Positions 32,756-41,897 of a stretch of DNA of 64,000 bases are shown piece by piece. Made by a program: the position numbers and the translations under genes. This DNA is from Kordia sp050633145 (lineage in GTDB: Bacteria > Bacteroidota > Bacteroidia > Flavobacteriales > Flavobacteriaceae), in assembly GCF_050633145.1 (NCBI RefSeq), contig NZ_JBOEFY010000012.1:62001-126000 (forward strand), read 5' to 3'. The notes under the pieces were generated by a model, which was not told the origin of the DNA, did not search any database, and worked only from the letters and a program-made list of their open reading frames with translations. How positions within the stretch are numbered: the stretch's first letter is position 1; each line of letters opens with the position of its first letter.

Positions 32756-34999
32756 TTAGTCTTTTTTAAGCGTTAGTATAACTTTAGTTCCTTGTCCATC
32801 TTCAAAAACATCCGACAGCGAAACATCTACTTTATCTTTGTACATATCATTCAATATGGCAATACGTTTTTTGATATTCCCCATACCTTTTGATTTTTGG
32901 CGTAACTGATTTTTTGTCTTTAATTCCATAGAACGTTTGCGACCAATTCCATCATCTTCAATTATAATTTCAAGCATTTCTTCGGTCTTCGCCGAAATAG
33001 AAATATTCAATGTTCCTTTTTCTTCTTTATAACGCAGTCCGTGCCAAATTGCATTTTCTATGTATGGTTGTAATAACATTGGCGGAATTTGAAAGTCAGA
33101 TACTTTCAATTGTTCATCTACCTTAATTGTATAGTCAAACTTATCTTGAAAACGCATGTGTTCTAATCGCACATACAATTCAAGGAGTTCCAATTCTTTT
33201 GATAATGGAATGAAATCTTCATCAGAATTTTCTAAAACGGTACGCATTAAAGTAGAAAACTCAGATAAATATCGATTTGCATTACGTTCATCATTCAACG
33301 CTATATAATTATTTACCGAATTTAATGCATTGAAAATAAAATGCGGATTCATCTGTGTTCGCAACGATTTTAATGCCAATAAATTATTTGCTAATTTTTG
33401 TTGTCTACTATTTCGATACAAAAGATAAATTGTGATCGCTAGTAAAATCATTCCGAAAATAAGCGAATAGATGGTGTACAATTGGCGTTTATTACTTTCC
33501 TCCACTAACAATTGCTCTCGCTTAAAACTATCAGTTCGCGAACGCTCAAACTTCCGATCAGCTTCCAAACTCATGATACGCGTTTGTTTTTCCTGAATAT
33601 TTTTCAGCAAACGACTTGCCTGTGAAATTTCTTGTTCTTTGCGTAAAGTCAATTCGTTTACCAATTCTACATATTCTTGAAAAGTTGTTCGTGCCGCATC
33701 AAATTCACCAAGTGATTCTAGTGTTTCCGACAGTTTTCGAGTTGCGTCTTTAGCAACAATTAAATCTTCTTTTGTATTGGCCTCAGAAGCACTTTTCTTA
33801 AAATACGGAAGTGCTTCATCGTATTTTTCTTGTTGTAAAAATGCATTTCCAATTTTATAATTAATTCGTTGCGAGCTTACAATTACAGAATCTTTTAAAG
33901 GTCCTTTAGCCACTTGTGTATCAGAACCTGATTTCTCTAAATCTTCCAAGTTCTTTTTACGCAATTCAATTTCTTTGTCAAATAAACTGTTAGAATTGTA
34001 AAAATCGGCCACGCGATCTTGTTCAACAATAGCGCGATTTAAGTTTTGATTTTGTGCTAAATTCAAAGAATTAGTATAAAAGCCTTCTGCAAGATTCGTT
34101 TTTCCAGAAGCAGCATAATTATCTGCTATTTTAGAATTTAAATCTGTGATTTTTGGTGCAATCAAATCTGTTTTTGAAATTTCTAGACTTTTATTGTAAT
34201 TTTCGAGTGAAATATCATATTTACCTAAGGCTTTGTATGCATCGCCCAAACCTTCATAAACTGTTATTTGTTGGTATCTTGATAAGCTATTACGTAGAAT
34301 TCGTTTGAACGTTTTTATAGCTTCATCATAGTCTGCATTGAGCAATTGTGTTTTTCCTAGCGAAATCAATAAACGAATTGTACTATACGCATTGAGTGCA
34401 ATTTTATAATTACTAATTGCCAAATCGTATTGTTTCCAATACACATATATATCACCTAATACTTCATACGAATCTGAAAGTTGCTTTTCATCGTTGGAAT
34501 CATATAAGTTTTCAAGTGCTCTTTCTATGAATTGAATACTTTTTTCTATGTCTTTCTTTTTGAATGAAACAGCAGAGTCCAACATTATTTTATGTTGTGC
34601 TAAGTTCGATTTTTGTTTTCCTTTGCGCCCGAGGGATTTATTTTCTTGTTTTTCTTCTTCATCAAAGCCATCTACCAAAATAACGATAGATTCATCACTA
34701 GAAACTTCATGAAACTCTTTTCCAAAACTAGGATGTTCAATTACTAATTGATCGCCCACACGCGTTCGAATCGTAAAACGACCAAAGGCATTTGTTTTTA
34801 CTACTTCTCCTCCAACTACGCGTATGGTAGCGTCAGATACTGGCGATCGGTTTTCTCTACCTCTAATTTCTCCTCGCACCATAAAAAAAGCAGCAACTTC
34901 TTTCTGTTCATTCGATTTGTTCTGGGAAACAATATCTTGGAAAGAAATCAAGCATAAAAACACAAATATTATTGTAAGCTTATTTTTCATCATTTTCAT
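32756..34999 (-). CDS. TPR-containing sensor histidine kinase (LytS/YehU type)
   Basis: 747 aa from ATG 34999 (alternatives at 34993 and 34990; the longer frame starts only at GTG). The signal peptide or anchor ends at IVSQ. A carboxypeptidase-like domain lies at about 38-100, a series of TPR units at about 120-430, a coiled coil at about 440-500 and one membrane helix near 510-530. Then comes the His_kinase dimerisation motif with the phospho-His in MNPHFIFNALNSVNNYI, and an HATPase domain with N-box ENAIWHGLRYKEEKG and G-box DDGIGR. TPR repeats are probably periplasmic sensors. The LytTR response regulator starts at the base after the stop codon. Confidence 0.93.
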   Translation of the reverse strand: MKMMKNKLTIIFVFLCLISFQDIVSQNKSNEQKEVAAFFMVRGEIRGRENRSPVSDATIRVVGGEVVKTNAFGRFTIRTRVGDQLVIEHPSFGKEFHEVSSDESIVILVDGFDEEEKQENKSLGRKGKQKSNLAQHKIMLDSAVSFKKKDIEKSIQFIERALENLYDSNDEKQLSDSYEVLGDIYVYWKQYDLAISNYKIALNAYSTIRLLISLGKTQLLNADYDEAIKTFKRILRNSLSRYQQITVYEGLGDAYKALGKYDISLENYNKSLEISKTDLIAPKITDLNSKIADNYAASGKTNLAEGFYTNSLNLAQNQNLNRAIVEQDRVADFYNSNSLFDKEIELRKKNLEDLEKSGSDTQVAKGPLKDSVIVSSQRINYKIGNAFLQQEKYDEALPYFKKSASEANTKEDLIVAKDATRKLSETLESLGEFDAARTTFQEYVELVNELTLRKEQEISQASRLLKNIQEKQTRIMSLEADRKFERSRTDSFKREQLLVEESNKRQLYTIYSLIFGMILLAITIYLLYRNSRQQKLANNLLALKSLRTQMNPHFIFNALNSVNNYIALNDERNANRYLSEFSTLMRTVLENSDEDFIPLSKELELLELYVRLEHMRFQDKFDYTIKVDEQLKVSDFQIPPMLLQPYIENAIWHGLRYKEEKGTLNISISAKTEEMLEIIIEDDGIGRKRSMELKTKNQLRQKSKGMGNIKKRIAILNDMYKDKVDVSLSDVFEDGQGTKVILTLKKD

Positions 35000-35201
35000 T
35001 AAGAATGATAAACTTACGCACTTTCGTTGATATACTAAAATGCGCACTGCTCTAAAACCTAGTTTTTCAGCACTTTTCAGCTAATTTTTACTTGTTTCTC
35101 TCACGAAAAGAATCGGTTCACTCACTCAACTCGATTGTTAACTCATTCCTGTTTTTTTTCGGATTTCTTTGCGGGTACTTTTAGAGAAAATTAAAAACCA
35201 G

Positions 35202-36218
35202 ATGAAAAAAATAAATCTTTTATTGTGCTTACTACTTACCCAGTTTATTTTTGCACAACACAAAGGGAATTACGATCAAAATCTTCAGATTTCTAGGCAG
35301 AATATTGCTACTGGAAATGCGCAAGTGTATGGACCACAATCTCCAAAGCACCGAAGGAATGTAAATCCAAGTTCTTCCATTATAATTGATGTACACGCTT
35401 TGTATAATGCCAAAGCAAGTTCGTACACGGCAATTTTTAATGTTTCACAAATTGGTCCAACAGCCGAAGAAACACATAAGTTAGTTAATGAACGTATTGA
35501 TAATGTTCGCAAAGAGTTAATTGCAACAGGAATTAAAAAAGACGATATCGCTATTGATGTTATTTCGTTTGTTCCTGTGTATGAAATTGAAGTACAGAAA
35601 AAACTGTTTAGCACTAAGTACAATGAAGTTCCTAAAGGTTTTGAATTGCAACAAAACATTCACATTCGGTTCAAGAAAACACAGCAGTTTGAGAAAATTT
35701 TAGCGGCTTGTGCTGCAAACGAAATTTACAACTTAGTTAAAGTAGATTATTTTATTGAAGACATTCGTGCAGTTTACAAAAAGCTACAAACCTCATTAGT
35801 ATCATTAATTAAAGAAGAAAAAGAATACTACAAACTTTTAGGCTTTGATTTATCTGATTATAACGTTGTGATGGCTGATGATAAGTATTGTTATTTCCCA
35901 AAAGATTTTTACCAAAACTATCAAGCGTATAATAGCGTTTCTTTTGAGGCATTAAAGAAAAATAAAGGCGTAACCAAAGCCAAAAAACAGACTTCATATT
36001 ACTATCAGCCAGTTTCTACTGAGAATTATGATATTGTATTGAATCCTGCCATTTTAGAACCTGTAGTTCAGGTTGGTATGCAAATTAAACTGGTGTATTC
36101 ACCTAAACCAAAAGAGCAAAAACAAGCTCCAAAAACCGAAATTAAGACCGAACATAAATATTATGTGATTTCGCCAGATGGTAAAATTGACGTAAAAGAG
36201 TTAAAAACTAGTAACTAA
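35202..36218 (+). CDS. SIMPL domain (DUF541) exported protein
   Basis: 338-aa protein from ATG 35202 (MKKINLLLCLLLTQFIFAQ) with a signal peptide. The body has the SIMPL/DUF541 pattern: repeated KASSYTAIFNVSQIGPTAEET, RIDNVRKELIATGIKKDDI (about 80-115) and a second half around FEALKKNKG. Family function is unclear; members bind or stabilise membrane or signalling complexes in other bacteria. The upstream frame begins only at TTG. The next gene downstream, a vWA lipoprotein, is 87 bases away on the same strand, so co-transcription is possible. Confidence 0.82.
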   Translation: MKKINLLLCLLLTQFIFAQHKGNYDQNLQISRQNIATGNAQVYGPQSPKHRRNVNPSSSIIIDVHALYNAKASSYTAIFNVSQIGPTAEETHKLVNERIDNVRKELIATGIKKDDIAIDVISFVPVYEIEVQKKLFSTKYNEVPKGFELQQNIHIRFKKTQQFEKILAACAANEIYNLVKVDYFIEDIRAVYKKLQTSLVSLIKEEKEYYKLLGFDLSDYNVVMADDKYCYFPKDFYQNYQAYNSVSFEALKKNKGVTKAKKQTSYYYQPVSTENYDIVLNPAILEPVVQVGMQIKLVYSPKPKEQKQAPKTEIKTEHKYYVISPDGKIDVKELKTSN

Positions 36219-36305
36219 TCATCAAACATAAAACCGAATAAACAAAATATTGAACTTAAAAACGAATGACGTTGCTAAGTAACAGCATTCAAAAAAAAGA
36301 AACAG

Positions 36306-37478
36306 ATGAAAACACTACATGTATTATTAGCAAGTGCGTTACTAATTGTAATGTCTTGCAAAGGAAACACAAAAGCAGATACTGATTTGTTGAGTGAAGC
36401 AAAAATGGAGACTACTGTAGACAGTAAAATTCTACAAGCAAAACCAAAAAACACGATTAAAGTTGCTTTATTGTTAGATACTAGCAATAGTATGGATGGA
36501 TTAATTCATCAAGCAAAAGCACAATTATGGGAAATTATTAATGAGTTATCGTATGCCAAATGTGGTGGTGAAAAACCAGCATTAGAAATTGCTTTATACG
36601 AGTATGGAAACGACAATTTACCATCTGAAGAAGGATACATTAGACAAGTATTAGGCTTTAGTAATGATTTAGATGAGATCTCTGAAAAGTTATTTTCATT
36701 GACTACACGTGGCGGAAGTGAGTTTTGCGGACATGTAATTCAAACTTCACTAGACCAATTAAATTGGGGAAACAATCCTAAAGATTTGAAAATGCTTTTT
36801 ATTGCAGGAAACGAACCTTTTACACAAGGAAATGTAAACTACAAAGATGCTATTACCAATGCTTGTGAGAAAGATGTAGTGATTAATACTGTTTTTTGTG
36901 GAAACTACGAGCAAGGAATTTCTGGAATGTGGAAAGATGGCGCAGTACAAGGAAAAGGTGATTATATGACAATTGCACACAATAGAAATATTGTATATGT
37001 ACAAACTCCTTATGATAAGAAAATCATGGAATACAACACGCAATTGAACAAGACATATATTGCGTACGGGAGAAAAGGAGAAGCTAAAATGATGAATCAA
37101 GCAACGCAGGATTTTAATGCAAATTCTCTTAATGAAGAAATTGCTGTAGATAGAGCTGTTTCGAAAAGTTCTGGTTTTTACACAAATTCTTCTTGGGATT
37201 TGGTAGACGGAATTGCTAACGATTCTGTAAAGTTAGAAGAATTGACAGAGAAAGAATTGCCAAAAGAGTTGAAAGGAAAGTCTAAAGATCAAATTCTAGC
37301 ATATGTAAAAAAGCAACAAAAAGCACGAAAAGATATTCAACGTAATATTCGTGAACTGAATGCAAAACGCAAACAATACATTTCTAAAGAGAATAAAAAA
37401 GAAGGTAAAGACGATTTGGAAAGCGCTATGATTAAAGCTATTAAAACACAGGCTGCTCGTAAAAATTATACATGGTAG
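36306..37478 (+). CDS. vWA domain-containing lipoprotein
   Basis: 390-aa lipoprotein: lipobox IVMSC with lipidated Cys18. A von Willebrand factor A domain from about 50 carries the MIDAS motif D58-T-S60-N-S62 (LLLDTSNSMDGL) and the supporting TTRGGSEF and FIAGNEPFTQG motifs. The C-terminal half is charged and helical (ELPKELKGKSKDQILAYVKKQQ) and lacks a catalytic signature. vWA domains mediate metal-dependent protein binding; the partner is not evident. Followed by a 253-base gap filled with repeats. Confidence 0.9.
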   Translation: MKTLHVLLASALLIVMSCKGNTKADTDLLSEAKMETTVDSKILQAKPKNTIKVALLLDTSNSMDGLIHQAKAQLWEIINELSYAKCGGEKPALEIALYEYGNDNLPSEEGYIRQVLGFSNDLDEISEKLFSLTTRGGSEFCGHVIQTSLDQLNWGNNPKDLKMLFIAGNEPFTQGNVNYKDAITNACEKDVVINTVFCGNYEQGISGMWKDGAVQGKGDYMTIAHNRNIVYVQTPYDKKIMEYNTQLNKTYIAYGRKGEAKMMNQATQDFNANSLNEEIAVDRAVSKSSGFYTNSSWDLVDGIANDSVKLEELTEKELPKELKGKSKDQILAYVKKQQKARKDIQRNIRELNAKRKQYISKENKKEGKDDLESAMIKAIKTQAARKNYTW

Positions 37479-37484
37479 GTTTAG

Positions 37485-37523
37485 ACCGCTTCGCGGTTAG
37501 ACTTGTTCCTGCGCAGGCAGGAA
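37485..37523. repeat. Two short palindromes (ACCGC-GCGGT and TTCCTGCG...CAGGAA)
   Basis: ACCGC-TTC-GCGGT at 37485-37497, then the imperfect palindrome TTCCTGCGCAGGCAGGAA at 37506-37523. The second resembles a GC-rich repeat common between flavobacterial genes. It lies seven bases after the vWA gene stop and is notably richer in G+C than the region. The recall of the repeat type is from memory. Confidence 0.6.
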
Positions 37524-37594
37524 TCTCTTGGACTCGCGTTGCTTTTAGACTTCTTAGACGCTACGAAAATCTAACTTGAGTTAGAATTAATCAT

Positions 37595-37669
37595 TGTCAT
37601 TTCGAGTGCAGTCGAGAAACTAAAGAACAGAACTGTTTTTATGGAATCTCGACTGCACTCGATTTGACA
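37595..37669. repeat. Long inverted-repeat element, 23-bp arms
   Basis: The left arm begins TGTCATTTCGAGTGCAGTCG and spans 37595-37617; the right arm spans 37647-37669. They pair over 23 bases with two mismatches and enclose a 29-nt loop. The core GAGTGCAGTCGAGA matches the arms of the element at 6191-6254, so this is a dispersed REP/MITE-like palindrome. It may also fold as a transcript hairpin after the vWA gene. Confidence 0.8.
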
Positions 37670-37731
37670 TTTATAAGAACTAGTTCTCCACATAAACAAG
37701 CTAACACCAAACTTTTTTTACTACTACACAC

Positions 37732-38571
37732 ATGAAATATTTATGTTTATTAGTTCCATTCCTAGTATTTGCACAAACACCTGTCACAACATATTATGAC
37801 AGTGGAGAAATTCTTAGTAGGTATTTTGTAAAGAATAATACATTGGATAGCACATTTACGCAGTATTATAAAAACGGAAAAATACAATCGAAAATGCAAT
37901 ACAAAAAGTGTGAATATGACACCAACTATATTAAAATGCTTCAATCTAAAATACGTTGTGTTAGTGTATATTATAACCTGAAAAATAAAGTACTAGAAGG
38001 TAGAAAACACGGAAAATGGACTTTTTACTACAAAGATGGAAGTTTAAAATTTGTTTCTAATTATCATTGTGGTTTTAAGCAAGGAAATTTTATAACCTAT
38101 CGTACAGATGGAATATTAAAACACAGTGAGTTTTATCATGAAGGGAGTTTAATTACAGAAAGAGAATATCATGAAAATGGCACTTTAAAAATATTAATTC
38201 AATATACCTATGTGTACGACGAGAATAAAGATAGTGGTCGCGAAGTTGTTTCCTATACAAAAACTGAGTTTAGAGATGATTCAACTATAAAAAGCATCAA
38301 AAGAGTGACTGACAGTGATTCTTCTAATGAAAAAGGAATTTACAAAGAATATTATCCTAACGGTTTTTTAAAGATCAGCGAAGAACTTGTAAACGATTTC
38401 CGAGAAGGTGTATACAAAGAATTTTATGACAACGGTCATAAGAAATATGAAGGCGAATATATTGATGAAGAACGCGTTAAAAAGCATCACTATTATGATC
38501 GCGCAGGAGAAATGACTAAAATAGAATCTTGGGACAAAGACAGACTTATTAACACAGAATACAAGAAGTAA
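37732..38571 (+). CDS. MORN-like/YwqK-type repeat protein
   Basis: 279-aa exported protein (signal peptide MKYLCLLVPFLVFAQ) made of repeats of the form YxDGxLKxxxxY or YYxNGxxKxxxxY (for example FYYKDGSLKFVSNYH, EYHENGTLKILIQY, EYYPNGFLKISEEL, EFYDNGHKKYEGEY), the MORN/YwqK antitoxin-like repeat. Flavobacterial members are usually called toxin-antitoxin YwqK family proteins, but no toxin is adjacent here and antitoxin function should not be assumed. Ended by the terminator at 38594. The gap upstream contains inverted repeats. Confidence 0.82.
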   Translation: MKYLCLLVPFLVFAQTPVTTYYDSGEILSRYFVKNNTLDSTFTQYYKNGKIQSKMQYKKCEYDTNYIKMLQSKIRCVSVYYNLKNKVLEGRKHGKWTFYYKDGSLKFVSNYHCGFKQGNFITYRTDGILKHSEFYHEGSLITEREYHENGTLKILIQYTYVYDENKDSGREVVSYTKTEFRDDSTIKSIKRVTDSDSSNEKGIYKEYYPNGFLKISEELVNDFREGVYKEFYDNGHKKYEGEYIDEERVKKHHYYDRAGEMTKIESWDKDRLINTEYKK

Positions 38572-38593
38572 ACATTATAATTATACTCAAAAG

Positions 38594-38624
38594 AAAAAGG
38601 CTTGCAATGATTTTGCAAGCCTTT
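38594..38624. terminator. Bidirectional rho-independent terminator
   Basis: Twelve-base stem AAAGGCTTGCAA / TTGCAAGCCTTT with a 5-nt loop. It separates the MORN-type gene from the convergent porP/sprF gene. Confidence 0.88.
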
Positions 38625-38648
38625 CGTATATATTGTTTTGTGTATGTC

Positions 38649-39653
38649 TTAGTTAATTGCAGGACAGTTACAGTGGTAAGGTTCTCTTTGACTTCCAAAG
38701 TCATACCCTAAAGTAAGTTGGTGAAAACCTCCATTAGAAAGCACTAAAGAGTTTGCTTGGTACGAATACGTGTATGCAAACATAAACTTGTTATAATTTA
38801 CTCCGATAAAAGGTGTAATATATTGTAGCTTTTGATTGTCTACTTGTGTACCATTTACAAATTCTGCTCCGTCTAAGCTTCTTCTATATGATAATCCTCC
38901 CCAAACAGAACCGAATTCTAAGCTTCTATATACTTTAATATTTGCATCAATAGAAGATTCTTGTGTTTCTTCGGTGTATTGAAACATAAAAGATGGCTCG
39001 TATTTCCAATCGCCACCATATTCTCCGAATGTATATCCAGCAGATGCTAAGTAACGACGTTGATTTTTTGATTCAAATTCTTGAGAAAATAAATCTCTTT
39101 TCGTTGGCAATGCATTCTTAATTGTAAAGTGAGCATAGAAATCCAAGAAATAATAAGATGCTCCAAAATCTACATTAAAGTATGTAGTATTTAGTTCTGT
39201 TCCTAAAATTGCAGGATCTGGATTGTTAATAATGTCAAAACCAGTTTCATCTAAAGTTCCTTGTGTAAACCCTGTACTAATTCCAAAAGATAATTGATTT
39301 AAATCTACTGTATTTCTTGAAAGTAATAAGTGGTATGCAAAGGTTAAATATGCTCCTTGTTGCGAAAAGTTACCATTTTCATCGTTGTACAAAATAGCTC
39401 CAACTCCTACTTTATCTCCTACGCGAGTATTAAAGCTTAAGGTTTGTAATGATGGCGCATTATCTACGTCGAACCATTGCTGTCTAGCTGTTAATCGAAT
39501 TTTAGAAGCATTAGATGCTCCAGCCATTGAAGGATGAATTAGGTATAAATTATCAGAAAGATAGTCTACATAAACAGGAAGTCCATCTTGCGAAAAAGAG
39601 CACTGTACTCCAAATGCCATGGCAACAATAGCTAAGTATTTTTTAAATTTCAT
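38649..39653 (-). CDS. PorP/SprF family type IX secretion protein
   Basis: 334-aa outer-membrane barrel of the PorP/SprF family, part of the type IX secretion and gliding apparatus in Bacteroidota. The signal peptide ends near QCSFSQ. The family start is recognisable as DGLPVYVDYLSDNLYLIHPSMAGASNASKIRLTARQQW, followed by barrel strands and a terminal Cys pair (YHCNCPAIN). SprF-type proteins are needed for secretion of specific adhesins such as SprB. No SprB-like adhesin gene is in the window. Monocistronic, with a 433-base upstream gap. Confidence 0.9.
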   Translation of the reverse strand: MKFKKYLAIVAMAFGVQCSFSQDGLPVYVDYLSDNLYLIHPSMAGASNASKIRLTARQQWFDVDNAPSLQTLSFNTRVGDKVGVGAILYNDENGNFSQQGAYLTFAYHLLLSRNTVDLNQLSFGISTGFTQGTLDETGFDIINNPDPAILGTELNTTYFNVDFGASYYFLDFYAHFTIKNALPTKRDLFSQEFESKNQRRYLASAGYTFGEYGGDWKYEPSFMFQYTEETQESSIDANIKVYRSLEFGSVWGGLSYRRSLDGAEFVNGTQVDNQKLQYITPFIGVNYNKFMFAYTYSYQANSLVLSNGGFHQLTLGYDFGSQREPYHCNCPAIN

Positions 39654-40086
39654 TAGTGTTTATCTTTTTGTGTAAAAAATAATCGACACGAGTATGAGTC
39701 GTATCGAGATTCAATGCAACTTATTATTTGATAACGAGGCTTTTAATCATTGTGTTTCAGTTAGTTATATGCAATACTCCATTAAAATAGGCGTTTCCAT
39801 AGCGTAAAATGCCACACATTTGGTCAAATATATAAATTATTTGATAAGTATGTCATGCTTATCTAAATTTATTATTGATGTTTTCCTCTAGATTTTCATT
39901 TTTATAAAAATGAGTTTTCAGTACGGTTTTGTTTCAGGCGTCAATTTATTAAAAACGTAATTATTTATTAATTATTTTAACACAAAAAATAAATTTCTTT
40001 GAAACTGACCTCAAGAATCAAATAATTTACCTCACTCCATTTACAGAATACAACGATAATGGTTACTTTTGTAAAAAAATAAACCC
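39654..40086. other. Long intergenic gap, porP/sprF to nfu
   Basis: 433 bases with no supportable gene, AT-rich. A sequence at 39688-39715 (CGAGTATGAGTCGTATCGAGATTC) looks like a degenerate half of the GAGTnnAGTCGAGA repeat family. A -7-like TACTTTTG at 40064-40071 precedes the nfu start by 15 bases but lacks a clear TTG partner, so it is a weak promoter candidate for nfu. A promoter for porP/sprF on the minus strand was not recognised. Confidence 0.4.
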
Positions 40087-40992
40087 ATGAGTGGTATTAC
40101 TATAAGTATAGAGAAAACAAGCAACCCCGCAATTATAAAGTTTGAAGCTAGCACGTTTCTTACGCGTCACAATAGTTATGAATTTAAAAACATTGACGAC
40201 GCCAAGGATTCTCCTTTAGCACAGCAATTATTTTACTTGCCATTTGTAAAAACAATTTTTATTTCAGGAAATTTTATTGCAATTGAGCGTTACAATATTG
40301 TTTCTTGGGAAGATGTACAGGAAGAAGTTTCTGAACAAATTCAAGAATATATTAATAGTGGAAAAGAAGTGATTAGCGAGTCTGCTACACCACAAAAAGT
40401 AGTTCCTGTAACTATTTATGCGGAAAGCACACCAAATCCGACAGTAATGAAGTTTGTTGCTAATAAAAAAGTGGTTGAGCGTATTTTTGAATTTAAGAAT
40501 ATTGACGAAACGAAATATGCACCACTTGCACAGTCATTATTTCACTTTCCGTTTGTAAAAGAAGTCTTTTTAGATAAAAACTATATTTCAATCACGAAGT
40601 ATGATATGGTTGAATGGAATGATATTACGATGGAAATTCGTGAATTTATCCGCAATTATATTCAAGAAGGAAAAGAAGTCATTTCAAAAGATATTCCAGT
40701 AGAGCAGAAAGAAAAAATTGAACTTTCGGAAGAAAGCTTTGAAGCCTTAGACGATATTTCAAAAGAAATTGTGAATATTTTAGAAGAATATATTAAACCA
40801 GCAGTAGCGAGTGACGGAGGAAATATTATGTTCGATTCATACGATCCAAAATCTAAAGTTGTAAAAGTAGTATTACAAGGAGCTTGCAGTGGTTGCCCTT
40901 CTTCTACATTGACATTGAAAAGTGGAATTGAAAATACGTTAAAGAGCCTATTAAAAGGACAGATTAACGAAGTTGTTGCAATTAACGGATAA
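40087..40992 (+). CDS. NifU family Fe-S cluster scaffold (Nfu) with duplicated N-domain
   Basis: 301 aa: two tandem Nfu N-terminal domains (about 1-95 and 110-200, each with the pattern NPAIIKFEAS / NPTVMKFVAN, and LFYLPFVKTIFISGNFI / LFHFPFVKEVFLDKNYI) followed by a C-terminal NifU domain (about 225-301) with the cluster-binding C267 and C270 in GACSGCPSS. Nfu proteins carry [4Fe-4S] clusters to target enzymes. The doubled N-domain is unlike the single-domain E. coli NfuA and looks like an internal duplication. The dodecin gene follows after 79 bases. Confidence 0.94.
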   Translation: MSGITISIEKTSNPAIIKFEASTFLTRHNSYEFKNIDDAKDSPLAQQLFYLPFVKTIFISGNFIAIERYNIVSWEDVQEEVSEQIQEYINSGKEVISESATPQKVVPVTIYAESTPNPTVMKFVANKKVVERIFEFKNIDETKYAPLAQSLFHFPFVKEVFLDKNYISITKYDMVEWNDITMEIREFIRNYIQEGKEVISKDIPVEQKEKIELSEESFEALDDISKEIVNILEEYIKPAVASDGGNIMFDSYDPKSKVVKVVLQGACSGCPSSTLTLKSGIENTLKSLLKGQINEVVAING

Positions 40993-41071
40993 ATCTTGTT
41001 TTTATAATTGAAAGAATTGCCGTAATTTGAAGGTCTAAATTATTATTTAACCTTTAAAAACACGTAATATC

Positions 41072-41272
41072 ATGGCAGTAATGAAAGTTATCGAAGTTCT
41101 TTCAAATTCAAAGAAAAGTTGGGAAGATGCAACTGCAAAAGCTGTAAAACAGGCTTCTAAATCAGTTAAGAATATTAAATCAGTTTATGTTCAAGATCAG
41201 AGTGCGATCGTTGAAAACGGAGCTGTAGTTGAGTACCGCGTAAACTTAAAACTTACGTTTCAAGTAAACTAA
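41072..41272 (+). CDS. Dodecin family protein
   Basis: 66-aa protein of the dodecin family, which assembles into 12-mers that bind flavin. It is visible as VIEVLSNSKKSWEDATAKAV (start of the beta-alpha-beta fold) and VYVQDQSAIVENGAVVEYRVNLKLTFQV, the typical C-terminal strands. The usual length is 65-75 residues. It probably buffers free FMN or FAD. Followed by the terminator at 41293-41328. Confidence 0.93.
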   Translation: MAVMKVIEVLSNSKKSWEDATAKAVKQASKSVKNIKSVYVQDQSAIVENGAVVEYRVNLKLTFQVN

Positions 41273-41292
41273 CAAAAACACCTATCATATAT

Positions 41293-41328
41293 AAAAAGCG
41301 TTATCAGCAATTGATAACGCTTTTTTTT
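41293..41328 (+). terminator. Rho-independent terminator after dodecin
   Basis: AAAAAGCGTTATCA / TGATAACGCTTTTT stem, 5-nt loop, long T-tract, 21 bases after the dodecin stop. Confidence 0.93.
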
Positions 41329-41375
41329 ATACTCATAGATTTTCCATATCTTTTTAAAAATTATAAAACTTACCT

Positions 41376-41747
41376 ATGAAAACTTTAGAAACGATCCTTA
41401 TTGCACTTGTCGCTATTGAGCATGTATATATATTAGTCTTAGAAATGTTTTTGTGGACAACTCCAAAAGGTATAAAAACCTTCGGATTAAAATCAAAAGA
41501 CTTTGCCGAAGAGACTAAAACACTTGCCGCAAACCAAGGATTGTACAACGGTTTTTTAGCCGCAGGATTATTTTGGTCTTTATACACCAAAGATATTTCG
41601 GTAAGTTTATTTTTTATTATTTGCGTATGTGTTGCTGCACTTTATGGTGCTTATTCTACAAAAAGTAACCGCATTTTAATTGTACAAGGAACACCAGCTT
41701 TTTTAACTTTAGCAGTTATTTTAACACGAATGTTTCTTAAGAGCTAA
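41376..41747 (+). CDS. DUF1304 membrane protein
   Basis: 123-aa protein of the DUF1304 family with four hydrophobic segments (about 4-24, 49-68, 74-96 and 100-119), the family motif EHVYILVLEMFLW (14-26), and NQGLYNGFLAAGLFW near 53-67. Function unknown. Between dodecin (terminator upstream) and mscS. Start at the ATG at 41376, which gives the normal family N-terminus. Confidence 0.88.
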   Translation: MKTLETILIALVAIEHVYILVLEMFLWTTPKGIKTFGLKSKDFAEETKTLAANQGLYNGFLAAGLFWSLYTKDISVSLFFIICVCVAALYGAYSTKSNRILIVQGTPAFLTLAVILTRMFLKS

Positions 41748-41845
41748 CTTAAAGAGTATTTATTAAACTTCTAAACAGTAAAAAATGTCAGTTAACAGAT
41801 TTTTTTACTGTTTGTGGAATGCTTAAAAATTCAGCTATAAATCTA

Positions 41846-41874
41846 TTTTGAAATCATCCTATTTCTTAATTTTG
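41846..41874 (+). promoter_or_regulatory. Probable promoter of the mscS-type gene
   Basis: TTTTG at 41846-41850, 16-nt gap, TAATTTTG at 41867-41874, 24 bases before the ATG at 41898. The spacer is one base short of the usual range. Confidence 0.5.
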
Positions 41875-41897
41875 CATCATTATAAAAATCTAATATT

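Noticed and set aside
37732..38571. MORN-type gene as half of a toxin-antitoxin pair
   Set aside because: The family name mentions YwqK antitoxins, but no toxin candidate is adjacent; terminator and repeat regions separate it on both sides.
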